64,000 nt of DNA from Rosa chinensis (GCF_002994745.2 NC_037090.1:38497001-38561000); one strand, 5' to 3'. Positions 47,214 through 61,181 are shown, numbered from the stretch's first letter. Made by a program: numbers and translations. Notes: a model not told the origin generated them from the letters alone.

Positions 47214-48746
47214 ATGCTATATGTTTGTGCATTTGTAACTTCTTATGGATGCATACATGTTTGGATTCAGAATTTTAATTGCACTTAATGATTCATATTT
47301 AATGTTGACGGATGCTCTTCAGTAGTAACATAATGTTTTATATGAAATATTTTAAGTTATGGACTTTTCCTAACTTAGGAGATTAAAAAGAAGAATTAAA
47401 GTGGTACTCGATCTCTTCAGACTTGTACTTTGAATTCATTTATGATATTTAGTGTTGGCACGATTTAGGTTGTATAGATTGAAACAATTCATTGCATGTT
47501 GACATGGTTTGAAAATTCTGATTTGAGTGTGAAGAAGTTGATCATTGTAGGTGGTTTTATTTGTTTTGTTTTTATTTTAAGTAGATTAGGAACCAAATAT
47601 CAAAACCCCAATTTTATTCTTTTATTTATTAATTGACCTTTTTGTGTAAGTGTACCCTACAATCCTCGGACTGAACGACCCTTGCTTATCCTATACTGAC
47701 AACTACATTTTGCAGGGTTAAATTGTGAGGCTATTTCAGCCGCATCAAAACTTCATGTTGCAATTTTATCATTATGCAACTCTCGAGGAACTTCAGGCCC
47801 TCGGTAATTAGATTAAGAGACTTTAGGTCTCAATCAGTTTTTATTATAAAAATTCAAATTACATGTAAATATGGATTAATTATATTCAATTGTCCAATAG
47901 ATGTGGGTAAGAAGAGAAAACTCCAGAACTTAAACGTAAGAAAAAAACTGAAAAACACATACCCTGATTTCATTTTACAATGAGGTATTGGGTTCTATCC
48001 ATTGTGCCATGAGAGCTTCTGACAAAGGCACTTTTTCATTTAAGAGAACATCCGATCTTTTCTCCTGTGTTAGAGAAGTAGGGAACTCAACGAGGAACAT
48101 TACTTTCATATTTCCTCTCTTCCCTTCCTCCTTATTGACATACCTTGGTCTGGAATGGTCTTACCGTAGTCCGAGTATATGATATATGCAGTGTTAATGT
48201 CATATTTTCTCCACCCAGAAGAGGAATTGAGATTGTGCAACCACTAAGGGCTGTGGCCATATAAAGGCTGTGATTCCTTCTATATGTAGAACTAAACTCA
48301 TGCCATAATTATCCAATATGAAAGGAACAAAAAATCAGAGATTTTATTTCATATTGAATGGCCCAGTAAAATAAATAATTAGAGAACGAAATAGGCAAAA
48401 GAAAACTGTTGCATCCTTATGTAACCAATTAATATGAGTTAGAGACATTATGAAGGTCAACAAACAGAATCCTAATGGTATCAAACATCCCAAGTCCTAA
48501 TCATAATCATTAACCAGTGCGAAAGAAAGAAAGATAATGATCATATGGGTAACAAAAACAAAAAATCCGTTCTACCGATTATAGCAATAGAACAATCAAC
48601 ATCGATCATCTGAATTAAAAATAAGCAAAAGAAACTCATAGATCAAGAACACCGGTGAAAAGCAACAAATTGCATTGTATGACTTTTAGATCATCATTGA
48701 GTTTAGAGAGAAAAAAAAAAAAAAAAAGCAAAGCGTGCTGATAACG

Positions 48747-48910
48747 TGTTATAAAGTAGGAAGAAGATGAAGAGAGAATAGTTTGGAGGAAGTAGAAGTG
48801 TTCTCATTCAGTCTCATTAGCCTCCCTTATATAGAGGTAGGGTTTACATCAAAGTACATAACTAATTAGTATTTACGTGGACATCCACATAGATAATAAT
48901 ATTTACAACA
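48747..48910 (-). repeat. 5' LTR of degenerate Copia-type element
   Basis: 164 bp, TGTTATAAAG to TTTACAACA. It is preceded by GTGCTGATAACG, as in the intact Copia at 17,969-17,980. Confidence 0.88.
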
Positions 48911-49082
48911 TTTTTTGTGTTCATAATAGTTTTTTATTCTTTACATCTCTGTATTATAATCATCGATTGATAATGACTCGATGAAAATATAACGGTTGAA
49001 TGGATTTTATGGTGAAGATTCATTTTACACTTATAGTTGTAAAAACCGTCGATAATGCATACGATCAAATAAGTTATTTTAA

Positions 49083-50505
49083 GGAAAATTTTTAACAACA
49101 GTACACAACAAATAGGTGACTCCGAACTTCACTACATTAGGTTTCAAAACAATCATTTCGGTACATGAACTTGAAATCTCGACCCAAAATATATACATGC
49201 CGTTACATTCTACGTTAGACAATGTGATTTCCGTCAAACTTTAAGGGGCAAATCAATCACTTCTTAATTTAGTATTAATTGATTATTATTGTTCTCTCTC
49301 TTTCGTCCCGTTCAAACCCAGCAAACTCATGTTCTCTCTCTCTCTCTCCCCCCCCACCACAAAATTCAAACCCAGCAAATCCGGCCAAGGAGTAAACTCC
49401 TTCTCCCCATTAAAAACTGTTAAAGGTCAGAAACTTTGATAGTTTGATAGATAAAAAGCTCCAAAACATAAGAACCCAGAACTTGTGGCTCAGCTCCGTC
49501 TCTTTTTGCATTTCCAGACTTCTCTCTCCAATTTTCTCCGGTCATTTTCAGTCAATGGCTTCCTGGTGGTTGAGGCCTGAGGTTTACCCGCGCTATTTTT
49601 GTCGTCGGAGCTGCAGTCCGATATTATTATTATTTTTTTTAAGAGAATGGGTATTGGTTTTAGAATGGGTTTTAGATCGGAGAGGGATCGGATCATACTC
49701 GGGTCTGGGCAAGGATATGTCGCCGTTAGGGGGAGAGGGGACGAGATTAATGGATCGATTGGTTGGTGGTTGGCGGCGATTTGGCATATGGTTTGAGTTC
49801 TGGTGTTGACCATGGTGGATTTGTGGCTGGCTGTGGGTGGAGTGCATTATGGATAAGGACCCCGGTAGGGCGGAGCAGCGGCGGTGCTGTTTGGTGCTGC
49901 CGGCCAATGGGTCGATGCTAGGTTGGGAAGATGAAAAGTGCTAGGCTGCTAGTTAGTTTGTTTCTATTTAAGATCCTCTGGTGGATGATTTGATCAATTC
50001 AAGAGGCCTTTTAGTATATTTCTTTGATTGGGTCTGCTCTCTTTTTGTTTCATCTTGAAGCTTGCACAATTAGATGAGATAAAGGTATATTCAATCATGC
50101 TTTGGGTTCTCCAAAGTTTCAAACTACTCCCCTTTTGTTGTCTTCGGCTTACATAGCAATGTCCACTATTCTCAAGTGATCCATGTTGTTGAGTAGTAAA
50201 ATTTGATTCTTACCTTCATTTTTCAGGTGCTTTACAAAGATCTGGGGCTTTCGAAATGTATAGATCTTGTTGACACTTGCATATGATCTAAAATCATTGT
50301 TCTTATCAGAGAACAAAGGAAGGTGGAGAGAGAGAGAGAAGAAAATACTGAATTACCTTTGAAAAATGAATAATTACATAAGATTAACGGTGTTAGTAAC
50401 ACAATGTACTAAAAGTGTGTCATGTACCAAAATTATTGTTTTGAAACTTAATGTACCAAAGTTCGGAGTCACCTATTTGTCGTGTACTGTTGTTAAAAAA
50501 TTCCC
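49083..50505. mobile_element. MULE-like non-autonomous element, 1.42 kb
   Basis: Inverted ends of at least 60 bp share TTTTTAACAACAGTACAC and AAATAGGTGACTCCGAACTT. The outermost bases are GGAAAATT and GGGAATTT. A perfect 9-bp TSD TTATTTTAA lies at 49,074-49,082 and 50,506-50,514, pointing to the Mutator superfamily. The interior has overlapping frames on both strands (49,444-49,907) with no recognised domain, and CT-rich runs at about 49,296-49,350. Confidence 0.85.
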
Positions 50506-50514
50506 TTATTTTAA

Positions 50515-50879
50515 AATTACCACTGGGTTAAATTTTTTTAATGAGTGAAATAATGAATCGATTTAAAGAGTATAAAGGGAGCAAAAATATCATTTTGATC
50601 ATCTAATTATGAGTCAGTCGACATATTAGTCACTATACTTTTAAAAATTTCACTTTAGTCATTGAACTTAGACACTGTCTATCACTTTGGTCAATGCGGT
50701 CAACTTTCCTATTAAATTCTAGTGAATAACTCATATTTTCACAGCATTTTAGTCAAACTGAGTACTAAATTTCTCTTTTTTCCTTTTTATTTTCAAGATA
50801 GTTAGGCTAAAAAAAGAAAAAACACTGAACTTTTCTTGGACATTCTTTTACTCTTCTAGTCTTCTCAAAGAGACACTAA
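50515..50879 (+). repeat. Left flank and half of the dispersed repeat
   Basis: No gene is seen. 50,848-50,876 (CTCTTCTAGTCTTCTCAAAG) matches 10,859-10,886, the left part of the dispersed repeat. It ends at the TAA target (50,877-50,879) of the large insertion. The right half resumes at 63,656. The 50,590-50,840 part is AT-rich with TTTAGTC motifs. Confidence 0.75.
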
Positions 50880-51050
50880 GGCCCGGTTTGGGATTGATTT
50901 TGAAGCTGCTTTTGGGCTTACGGGATGGTGTTTGGTAAAGTTCTCTAGAAGTTCCTTTTGGGCCAAACAGCTTCTCCTAGAAGCTGATATTGAGAAGCCA
51001 CAAATCCTAGGCTTTGGAGCTGCTTATGTGAAAAACACGGAGCAACAGTA

Positions 51051-52086
51051 AGGTCTCAACTAGAGAAAAAACCCTAGAGAGGAAAAAAATCTTGGGAGCC
51101 GCGTGGTCCTTCTTGCCTGTCCGGCTGTGCCTCGGCGCTGGCTCTGGCCTCTGGCCTTGCCGATGCACGGTGCGTGGGACCGAACGGGTGGTCTGGTTCG
51201 TTGGCATGCTTATGGCTCAGTGGCTGGGGTTGGGAAGATGCTTTTCTCGTCGTGCTCATGTGCAGGAAGCGGTTGAACGTGGATCGGGTTGGTGGCTGCT
51301 GGGTGGGATCGATGTTGTTTGGCTCTATGGTGCTGCAGTGGGATTGACGGCGACGCTACCATGGATAGGTGGGAGATCGGAGATGGGAGGCGGAAGGACA
51401 GGCTGGCTGGGACCGGTTGGGATCGAAGGTCGGTCCGGTTTGGTTCTGATATCCGGAGTGAGGCCTTGTGGGGCTGGGGTGGTGGAGTGGGTGGGTAGTC
51501 TTGGCGGGTGGTTCCACGGCGGAGATGGCTCGCAGATGGTTGAGGTCCGACATCGGTGGTGGAGCGGCGCGTATGGTGGTGTGTTGGTTCAGGTGCCTTC
51601 CTGGACTGGGCTAACGAGGTAGGGCTTGGCTGCCTTAGCTCTATGGGCCTGGGCTTGTTATTTACTTATAGTTGGTGGTTTGTGGTTAGGTTTTTTCCGT
51701 TTTGGTTTTTGTTTAGGTATAATAAATCCCTCCTCAATTGAGCGAGGTTAGTTTGTTTTGGGTTCATGGTGTGTCGTGGTCTGGATTTTTGTCGGTGCTT
51801 TTTGGTTATCAACGTGATGGTGAATCACCCTTACACGTGGTCTGGCAGTTTTGGATTGCGGTGTCCGAATGGGTGGAAACAGTTCACCGTAATGTTGGCG
51901 ACTGGGTTGTATCGGTATATGTTTGGTGGTTACTCATTGTAGCTCGAGGGTATGAGTGTAAAATATGGTTAGGGGTTGAGCCTTTTTGGCTCATGGAAGT
52001 CACTCCTGTTGACGGTCCTGTAACTATGGATCTAATGTTATGTAATCTGTTTGGTTATTAATGGAATTATTTATTCTAAAAAAAAA
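51051..52086 (+). mobile_element. Poly(A) retroposon with 16-bp TSD
   Basis: Flanking repeats ACACGGAGCAACAGTA (51,035-51,050) and ACACGGAACAACAGTA (52,087-52,102) differ at one base, and the insert ends in a short A run. The 5' half is G-rich with a 176-residue open frame (51,092-51,622) and no domain. Like 9,568-10,705 it looks L1-mobilised and non-autonomous, but the two inserts share no obvious sequence. Confidence 0.82.
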
Positions 52087-52671
52087 ACACGGAACAACAG
52101 TACAAGATTAATAAATTATACCAAATTTCCAATTATGTCCCCATCCTTTTCTGAAAATTACATCGAGAATGTAGGGTTAGCTTTAGCGACAGACGCATTC
52201 CCAGCCTCAGCCTCTACCAAATTCTAAAGGTAAAAACTCAATCTGTTTGGTAGATTTTGCGCAAGATTCACAAAGGGGTTTGATTGATAGAAAATTCATG
52301 CCTAATGATGGGTCTGCAATTCAATTTAGTTATGCGTTTATATTCATCTTTGATAGCATCACCGAAATCCCGGTACTAATTTGGTCAATTTGTCAAAACA
52401 CTTCTAGATATCCCAGTGTCCCTAGTTCTTTCTTCTTTCTTTCTTGTTTATGTTTTCACTCTCCTCGCATCTTTGCAGTCTTTGTGTGCTTCTGCATCTT
52501 GGCTCTGATATTTACCACTTTTTAATATTGCATGTTGATTTGCCTTGCAGGGTATAATGCTCCAAACTTGAGGTATGAAGAAAATGTATGTTTCAAATGC
52601 TAATTTGTTTTCTTTGATCTGGTTCATTACGAGTACTAATGGTGCTCTTGTGCTTCATCAGGGTTCACCGT

Positions 52672-53355
52672 AACAGTTAAGTGGCAGAGAAGTGGATAGA
52701 AGTGAAATTATTGAAGCAGAGGACAATCTCACATTGCAGATACCATCGACTCTGTCGATTGTTTCAATTGCTATCAATGGCAAAAGAAAAAGAAAATACA
52801 CTGTGAAGTAGGCATTGGAGAAATTGATTCCTGAAGGAAACATCTTTTTCAAGTTGATACATGTCCAAGCAAGAATAGCTGAAATTTCAATCCCCAAGTA
52901 AGCTTATGCTTCTACAACTATGTTGGAGCCAAGCTGCGTGTATCTTATGGAACTTTTTTTTTTCTTTTAAAAATGTATACTGTATAAAAAATTGAGCTCG
53001 ACTGACTGATACCTTCTTCATTTTGAGATTATAGTAGGGAATCTGATTCCTAATTCAGAAGTACAAGAAGATGTAGTAGCTGCATATAGAAAGGACATGG
53101 AGTGGCAGACAAGTGAGCTGCTTCTTTCGCACAAGAAAATTTGTGCTTTTGAGAAGGTATGACTTTCTTGATTGTTGAAATTTGATATAAAGAAGTCTAG
53201 GGAACAAGAGCGTAATTGGCTTTATTTTGAATGTAGGTGCAAGTTGATGTTGTAGACATTGAGTCAGATAATGTGGCAAATGCAATAGCAAGGAGTTTCT
53301 AAGTCTGCTATAAGCAATCTTGTAATAGGTGCCCCATCTCGTGGCTTGTTTACAA
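52672..53355 (+). pseudogene. U-box kinase (PUB) USP-like domain fragment
   Basis: Three exon pieces with intron borders (about 52,672-52,897, 53,035-53,156 and 53,237-53,355) read as the N-terminal universal-stress-protein-like domain of plant U-box receptor-like kinases: Ala-Ile-Asn-Gly...Tyr-Thr-Val-Lys, Leu-Ile-His-Val, Ala-Tyr-Arg-Lys-Asp-Met-Glu-Trp-Gln-Thr-Ser-Glu, and Val-Ile-Gly-Ala-Pro-Ser-Arg-Gly-Leu-Phe. A TAG replaces the expected Trp codon in exon 1, and a small indel shifts exon 3 near 53,292. No kinase or U-box exons follow, and a CACTA is inserted 100 bp downstream. The introns show it came from a DNA-level copy. Confidence 0.8.
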
Positions 53356-53768
53356 GGTATCTATCCAACTTGGGTTATGTTTGCAATTCTTTTCACTGTG
53401 ATTGGTTAGTATGCAAAGACATATATCAGGTTACTCTTCTTATAGTTCACGTTTCACTACTAGAATTATGCCATCAGACATCACCACTATTAAATCGGTC
53501 GGAATTGCACGCGATGTAAAAAATACATCCTAACATCAGTTTGTGAAAAATCGATTTCTATTGTGATTATAAACATCGGTCGTTAAATTAACTGATGTGT
53601 AAAGTCTTGTTCAAAAATTTTGAAAAAACGCGGAGGGACTAACTTAAAACATTTGAGAGGCGCGGGGACTAAATTTTCATTCCCCCCAACACTTAGTATT
53701 TTCAGACAAAAAACTCTCCAACCCTAGCTAAAGCGACTCCCACTTTCACTTCGCGCAGTTCCTTCACC

Positions 53769-54152
53769 TTGGCCGACCTCGTTCTCCCCGACCTCGTTCT
53801 ACGACCTGAGCTCGTTCTCCAACCAGACCTCGTCCTTCAACGACCCGAGCCACCTTCATCTCCTTCACCGACCCAGAACTGCCTCGATCGACCACGACCA
53901 CGATCTCCTTCAGCGAGCTCCTCCGACCTCTTTCTACGACCTGAGCTCGTTCTTCGACCCGACCTCATCCTTCAACGATCCGAGCCACCTTCAGCTCCTT
54001 CATCGACCCAGAACAGCCTCGATCGACCACGACCACTAACTCCTTCAGCGAGCTCCTTCAATGACCTGACCACGAACTCATTCTCCCACCTGAGCTCGTC
54101 ATTGTCCGACTTGAGCCGACTCGAGGTAGTTCTCCGATCGCCACCATCGTAG
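53769..54152 (+). other. Low-complexity frame with 45-codon repeat
   Basis: A 127-residue open frame consists of about two 135-bp units (ACGACCTGAG at 53,801 and 53,936). It is rich in Pro, Leu, Ser and Asp with Leu-Val-Leu and Asp-Arg-Pro-Arg-Pro runs. The period is a multiple of three, which keeps the frame open. No family is recognised; it sits near the 5' end of CACTA 2. Confidence 0.5.
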
Positions 54153-54364
54153 GTCCGCTCTCTCTCTCTTCTCTTCACCACCAGTGCTGGTTTTCTGGCC
54201 GGTTTTGATCTAAAGTTTGGGTCTTTTTTGTTTAATTCTTATGTATTTCAATTGGGTTTGTTTTTGAATGGCTTAAAGCTCTAAATGCTTTGAATGTTTT
54301 TGTTTTTGATCTTTTGAGTTGTTCATGTCGATTATATTTTATTTTTGAAACTTTTAGTTCTTAG

Positions 54365-54579
54365 TTTGGTCTCATGAATTGAAGAGTTTTGCTGTTGAAA
54401 CTATGGTGCTTAGATTGCTTGGTTTGGTCTCATGAATTTGGCTTATCTGTTGAAACTATGGTGCTTAGATTGCTTGGTTTGGTCTCATGAATTTGGGTTT
54501 TCTGTTGAAACTATGGTGCTTAGATTCGTTAATTTGGTCTCATGAATTTGGGTTCTGTTGGAACTATGGTGCTTAGATT
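54365..54579 (+). repeat. Tandem repeat, about 58 bp x 4
   Basis: Units start TTTGGTCTCATGAATT and contain GAAACTATGGTGCTTAGATT. The last unit is shortened. It lies in the interior of CACTA 2. Confidence 0.9.
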
Positions 54580-55083
54580 AATCTCAGTTAATCAGTTTAA
54601 TAAAGGGCTTTGCTTTTGCCAGATCGACATCATGAAATGTCTTTGATTGTTCAAGTTTTGTGGTTTCTTTGTATTTGTTTCATTATCCAAGCTACTGTCC
54701 TTATCTGTGTTATATATTCTGCTAGCTGACTTGAGATGTAAATGGTTTATAAGGTTTGATTAACTTTGTTTTCGTCCTTTGTTTTTGTTGTTAGTGGAGA
54801 GTTTGAAGGCTAGGACCTATTAATTTGGAATCAAAAAAGTAAAATCAAAATGCCGTGAAACAGGAACTATGTTGTTTGGTGGTGTTGCTCCGCGCCATAC
54901 CGTAATTGTATTCACTCGGTGAGACTACACCTTCTCTGTTGTATAGTATGTTTAATGAGTTGGCCATGCCTTTGTCAATTCAGATTATAAGGTGTAGAAA
55001 TTGATGTAAATATTGAAACTGGGATACCCATTTAGCTCCTGCATCTCATTTTCCATTTATATGCTCTGCAATATTGTTAACAG

Positions 55084-55480
55084 CACTGTAACTATATTTT
55101 TTTTCTTTTGGTGTTTATGAAAAGTTTCTTTTGTTACGAATCAAACAAAAACTTCTCTTAAGTGAAATGGTTCCTTTTAAATAAATAACCTGTTAAGTAT
55201 CTTTTTTCCCCACAGTTGAGCTATTAATAAACAACACTCTATCTTCACAGAGACAGCACTCTATGAACATTGTGTAACATTAATAGACAGCAATAATTTG
55301 AGGGGAAAAAAGACGGCACTCGATAAACTTTGATTAATAGACAGCACTCTATCTTCACTGAGACAGCACTCTATGAACCTTCTTACAATAATTTGCTAAT
55401 GCTTGATTTTATTGTGTAACATTAATAGATAGCACTGTAACTATATTTTTTTTCTTTTGGTGTTTATGAAAAGTTTTTCC
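55084..55480 (+). repeat. Local direct repeats in CACTA 2
   Basis: GCACTGTAACTATATTTTTT plus about 40 following bases occurs at 55,084 and again at about 55,432. AGACAGCACTCTAT-type units occur at 55,250, 55,334 and 55,362. Confidence 0.8.
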
Positions 55481-55756
55481 CCACAGCTGAGCTATTAATG
55501 ATTTTATTGCTGACTCTATATTATGTGGAACTACTTTGATTTTCGGTTCTCAAGCATGAATTCCATTGTTTACATTGTGTAATGGAATTATGGATGGACA
55601 CAGTGGCTTACGATGAGTCAAGTGAGTTGAAAGTACATGATATGATTTAAGTGGTAGATGGTCTGTCTTTACTTCTAAAGTTTGCATTTGGAAAATTGTA
55701 TTTGTTTTCTGCTACACTGCTGTAGTATAGTTGTCTGGTTATGATTGTAGTGATTG

Positions 55757-55774
55757 GTGTGTGTGTGTGTGTGT
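55757..55774. repeat. (GT)9 microsatellite
   Basis: Nine GT units in CACTA 2. Confidence 0.95.
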
Positions 55775-57362
55775 ATCATATGGTATCATCATCTATTATT
55801 TCCTGGGCTAACCTGTGGTCATTGCTTGAGGAGATAATGATTTCTACGGCCTCAAAAGTAATGCTACGTGGTAGGCTGCTGTGTATCTCTCTGATTGATA
55901 GTATATGTATTTGCTTCATGGGGTTTGCTTCTGCCTTTACTTTGGTACCCAGTTAGGATTTTCATGCCAAGTTCACCTCTCTTTTTTTTGGTTGGTTTGC
56001 ACTAAATTTCTGCTGCTCTCGCAATGGATTGTGTTTACTAGAAAAGATTGAATCTTTCTTATGAGGAAGGAAATGGGTTCTTCCTTTTTCCTTTGTAATT
56101 GTGAATCTCTGTTCCTTTTGTCTTCTAAAATTAATGAGGTGTCCTATAACCAAGTTGAGGAAAATTACATGAATTTCTATATGAATGTGAATCTCAATTT
56201 TAGAATGGAAGTTGGTTTGGTATATATTTTTACATTGTTTGCTGTTAGAATTATAATTCAATCTTATAGGTCTATAGAAAAAGTAAGAAACTTGATTTGT
56301 AGTCTAGAGCTTCATTTTACAGTGGGGTTGGCTTAGTTATCTTCTTAAGTTGATCATTTACCGTTCCTATTATGGGTGAGATTCTCACACTTGAATGTAT
56401 ATAGGGAGAAGTCATGCAGGATTTGGGTATGGTACTGGTAGGGGAAGTAGGACATCAAAAAAGAATTCGCCAAGTTGTAAAGCTTTGTTGCTTGATTGTT
56501 TTGGAGTGGATAGGTTGTCTCTAACTTATTTATTTTGATTGTTTTCTCAAAACCAAAAACCCCAAAATCATTTTGTTGTTTATTTCTTTAGTTTCTGTTT
56601 TTGCAGGTTTCTGCCCTCTGTTTTCTTTTAATTAAATACCATAGCAAATGATCTCCAAAATCCCTAAAAATTTACGAGTATCTAGTTTAGTATGTTAGCT
56701 TAATGCGTATAAAATTTCATTGATATCTGAGCAGTTTAGGTTAGGTTTTATTTTCGTTTCAGTTTCTGGTCAGAGTAGTTAATCTGTTTAATTTGTGTTC
56801 ATTAGTTTAGTTGTTATTCAATCTTCTGTGGTAATGACCCCTACTTCCCTGTCTACAAGCAACTGATTCATTGTTAGCAGGGTAAGTTTGTGTGAGCTTT
56901 AAGTTTCACGAAAGAATGTACCTAATGGTTTGAAACTATATATTTATATGAGCAGGCGGACGGGCTGAATGGTTTGGTTTATGAACTTCTTGTGCAGTGC
57001 AAGAGAAAGCCACACTTGAAGAATGTGAAGCATTGCTGGCTTCAGTAGTCAGCTATGCAGGTATAATAATGTGGCCATTTGATGCTTATCTTGCTTTAGA
57101 TAATGGTGTTTGTCATTCAGCACTCTGTTACTCGTAAATTTCATATAATTCCACCCTAAAAGGATTGGTTACTGTTTTTGGCTTGTTGGGTGGATGTAAC
57201 TGTGATTTTTAAATTAGTGATCAAGCTTTTTGACCAAATGTGTATTCCCTCATAACCGAATTGTTTATGCAGAGGGGAAAAGAGGCATTAAAGTTTTTTT
57301 ACTGACGTTTACTAAGATGTTATCATAGGTACGGATTACAACTTACAGCTTCTTTTCAATAG

Positions 57363-57508
<146 letters not shown>

Positions 57509-58995
57509 TGAAAAATTTCATTTCTTGGTACCATTTAGAAGAATAGAATAGAATAGAATCATTTTGATGACCTATGGTTCGATGATCCAAGATTAGCAAA
57601 TAATAAGCAGAATTCAGCCGGGTCATCCAATTAGGAGTGTATATAAGAGATACACCCTAGTCCTTGTCTGGCATCCTTGAAATCTGGAAATTAAAAATTA
57701 AGCTTTGTTAGATCTAGCTATTCTACCATAGAAGAGAGGTCTGGAACTGAATCCATCTTTAATTACTAGGATTACTTATTGTTTTCTATGCAGGGAAGTC
57801 ATGAATTGGGTTGAACTGGATGAGGAGACTTAAAGTAGCCCTTGGCGCAGCAAGAGGACATCTTCGAAGAGCTAATATAGCTCTTGATTTACAATGCTGC
57901 AATAGTAATTGCTGGGCTAGCCTTGTAATAGGTTGATTGGGGTTTTATTTTGCTTATTTTGTGAACTGTCAGAGATAATGATTTTGAATAGAAATTTGAA
58001 GAATACCCAATATTCAAATTACTCTTGTCAAATGTGGATTGCATTTTATAGTAGCAACTACATATTTTGTGGACATCATCCTTATCTAAAGACCATGATG
58101 TATATACATTAAGTTAAAATCAGTATATAACTATAAAAATGAAGTCCATTATGAGAGAATACATCAGTTTTAAAACAAAACTCGATGTCTCATCAACAAA
58201 TGGAAATCAAATTATTATATTAGAATCGATGTGTCACAAACTGGTGCAGATCGAATTTTAGATAGAGATCGATGTCTAGTTTAAGTATGGTAATCGATGC
58301 AGACTAAAAAACTGATGTTTCATAGTGGCATGGACATCGCTCTTTTTTAGAAATCGATGTTTAACAAGATAATGAACATCGTTCTTTTCTGAGAATTGAT
58401 GTGTGAAACAGTATCAGTCATCGTTTTTAAATGAATAACGATGTTAAAATGCATAGTTGTGCTGTAGGTTCTATATTTCTTTAAGCACTAAAGGCAATAA
58501 TATGAGGGTTTAATAATAGTTAAACATACAAGTTTGTTATCATTTAAACGTATTTACATCGATTTATAATGAGGAACCGATGTGTATAATAATACTAGAT
58601 ATCGGCTAAAAACCGATGTCTGGATTTTCCGGACTTTTCTCATCACCCACTAAGACATCGGTCGAGATTCTTTTCTCATCGGTTTTTGGCCGATGTCTAA
58701 GGGCATTTTTCTAGTAGTGTTTTCTCACATTATTGCTTGTTCTGGGGGATATTGTTCCTGCTATTAGAGACTAGAGGAGCCTCACGTTAACTTCCTTGTT
58801 CTAATTAATGTTTTGGGAGTGGATAATTATGTATGCTGTTGTCATCAATCAAATAAAATGCCTATGATTAAATGGTTGTCTATGTCTTCATTGATGCTAG
58901 TTAAACACCAGAATATTTACAAACAAAATTTCAATATGCACAATGCACCCTTGGAAATGTTCTGGAATGCAACTGCTTTAGTTACATTGCGTGGG

Positions 58996-60244
<1,249 letters not shown>

Positions 60245-60370
60245 TTCTTTATTTTAGGGGGTGTATCCGAGAGAATATCATTTCTTTCAATAGAGAAGGG
60301 ATCTACCTTCTTATATTTCTACATCTAGGATCTAACTTGTATTATTGATACTAATAGGAATTGAACCATT

Positions 60371-60673
60371 ATGGCAAGAAAAAGTTTGATTCAGAGGGAG
60401 AAGAAGAGACAAAAATTGGAAAAAAAATATCATTTGATTCGTCGATCCTCAAAAAAAGAAATAAGCAAAGTTCCGTCGTTGAGCGAGAAATGGGAAATTC
60501 ATGGAAAGTTACGATCTCCACCACGTAATAGTGCACCTACACGCCTTCATCGACGTTGTTTTTCGACCGGAAGACCGAGAGCTAATTATCGAGACTTTGG
60601 GTTATCCGGACACGTACTTCGCGAAATGGTTCATGCATGTTTGTTGCCCGGGGCAACAAGATCAAGTTGGTAA
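60371..60673 (+). CDS. rps14: rps14, intact frame within the NUPT
   Basis: A complete 100-residue plastid ribosomal protein uS14 frame, starting [10 protein letters not shown] and with the Arg-Cys-x5-Arg-Pro-Arg rRNA-binding region near residues 63-71. It sits 126 bp after psaB, as in plastids. No stop or frameshift is present. There is no sign of a transit peptide or nuclear promoter, so it is likely unexpressed despite the open frame. Confidence 0.93.
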   Translation: MARKSLIQREKKRQKLEKKYHLIRRSSKKEISKVPSLSEKWEIHGKLRSPPRNSAPTRLHRRCFSTGRPRANYRDFGLSGHVLREMVHACLLPGATRSSW

Positions 60674-60835
60674 GGATAAAAATGTCCTTTCATTTTTCTA
60701 TTAATTTCTATGATCATCGATCATAGAGGGTCCTCTTTACCATTCTGTATAAATGGACTATTCTATTTGTACAGATATGGTAGAGGGGCGCATTCAATCC
60801 CTGTTTGTCTATTAATTCTCAGTTCGTCTCTTTGT

Positions 60836-60909
60836 CGCGGGGTAGAGCAGCGTGGTAGCTCGCAAGGCTCATAACCTTGAGGTCACGGGTTCAAATCCCA
60901 TCTCCGCAA
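60836..60909 (+). tRNA. trnfM-CAU: Plastid-type trnfM-CAU in the NUPT
   Basis: 74 nt, CGCGGGGTAGAGCAGC start, CAT anticodon in CTCATAACC, and GTTCAAATC T-loop. One C-A mismatch appears in the T stem, a likely decay mark. Confidence 0.95.
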
Positions 60910-61110
60910 TATTTTTTTCGACAAAAAAACCGAATAATTAATTACCCTTTTTTTTTGTTGGGGGGGGGGGGAAGAAAGGGAAGAGTAGAACCACTAGACT
61001 ACTGCGGTCAACTATACTTATATACTTAACTATACTTAAACTTAATTAATGCTTCATCTATTAAATATAAATAAAATAGATTGAATTTAATATATTTACC
61101 CATTATCCTG

Positions 61111-61181
61111 GGCGGATAGCGGGAATCGAACTCGCATCTTCTCCTTGGCAAAGAGAAATTTTACCATTCGACCATATCCGC
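61111..61181 (-). tRNA. trnG-GCC: Plastid-type trnG-GCC in the NUPT
   Basis: 71 nt on the minus strand, GCGGATATGGTCGAATGG start, GCC anticodon in TTTGCCAAG, and GTTCGATTC T-loop. There is a mismatch in the T stem. Confidence 0.95.

Larger units (their letters stand above)
40874..47747 (+). mobile_element. Solo LTR B, Gypsy-like, split by a CACTA
   Basis: Starts TGATAGGAGCATAAAG and ends GCCGCATCA, with perfect TSD AAACT at 40,869-40,873 and 47,748-47,752. Removing the CACTA element leaves about 1.77 kb with no coding sequence. Near its right end is CTGAACGACCCTTGC, analogous to the GAACGACC motif of solo LTR A, and both start TGATAGG, so they are probably related lineages. Confidence 0.85.
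34305..48910 (-). mobile_element. Old degenerate Copia-type element with nested insertions
   Basis: 164-bp LTRs (34,305-34,468 and 48,747-48,910) share TG...ACAACA ends and differ at about 5% of positions. Beside the right LTR is the same GTGCTGATAACG primer-side sequence as in the intact Copia, and beside the left LTR the AAGGGGGAG purine tract, so the element is on the minus strand. Internal stretches (36,480 and 38,395, CCCCCTAATGGCTGGAAGAC) resemble the intact pol region near 13,820, but no frame is open. It contains solo LTRs A and B, a CACTA element and a tandem duplication. Flanks are GTTTT and TTTTT, a weak TSD. Confidence 0.85.

Noticed and set aside
51092..51622. 176-codon frame as a gene
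   Set aside because: Low-complexity Gly/Trp-rich translation inside another poly(A) retroposon; open because of G-rich composition.
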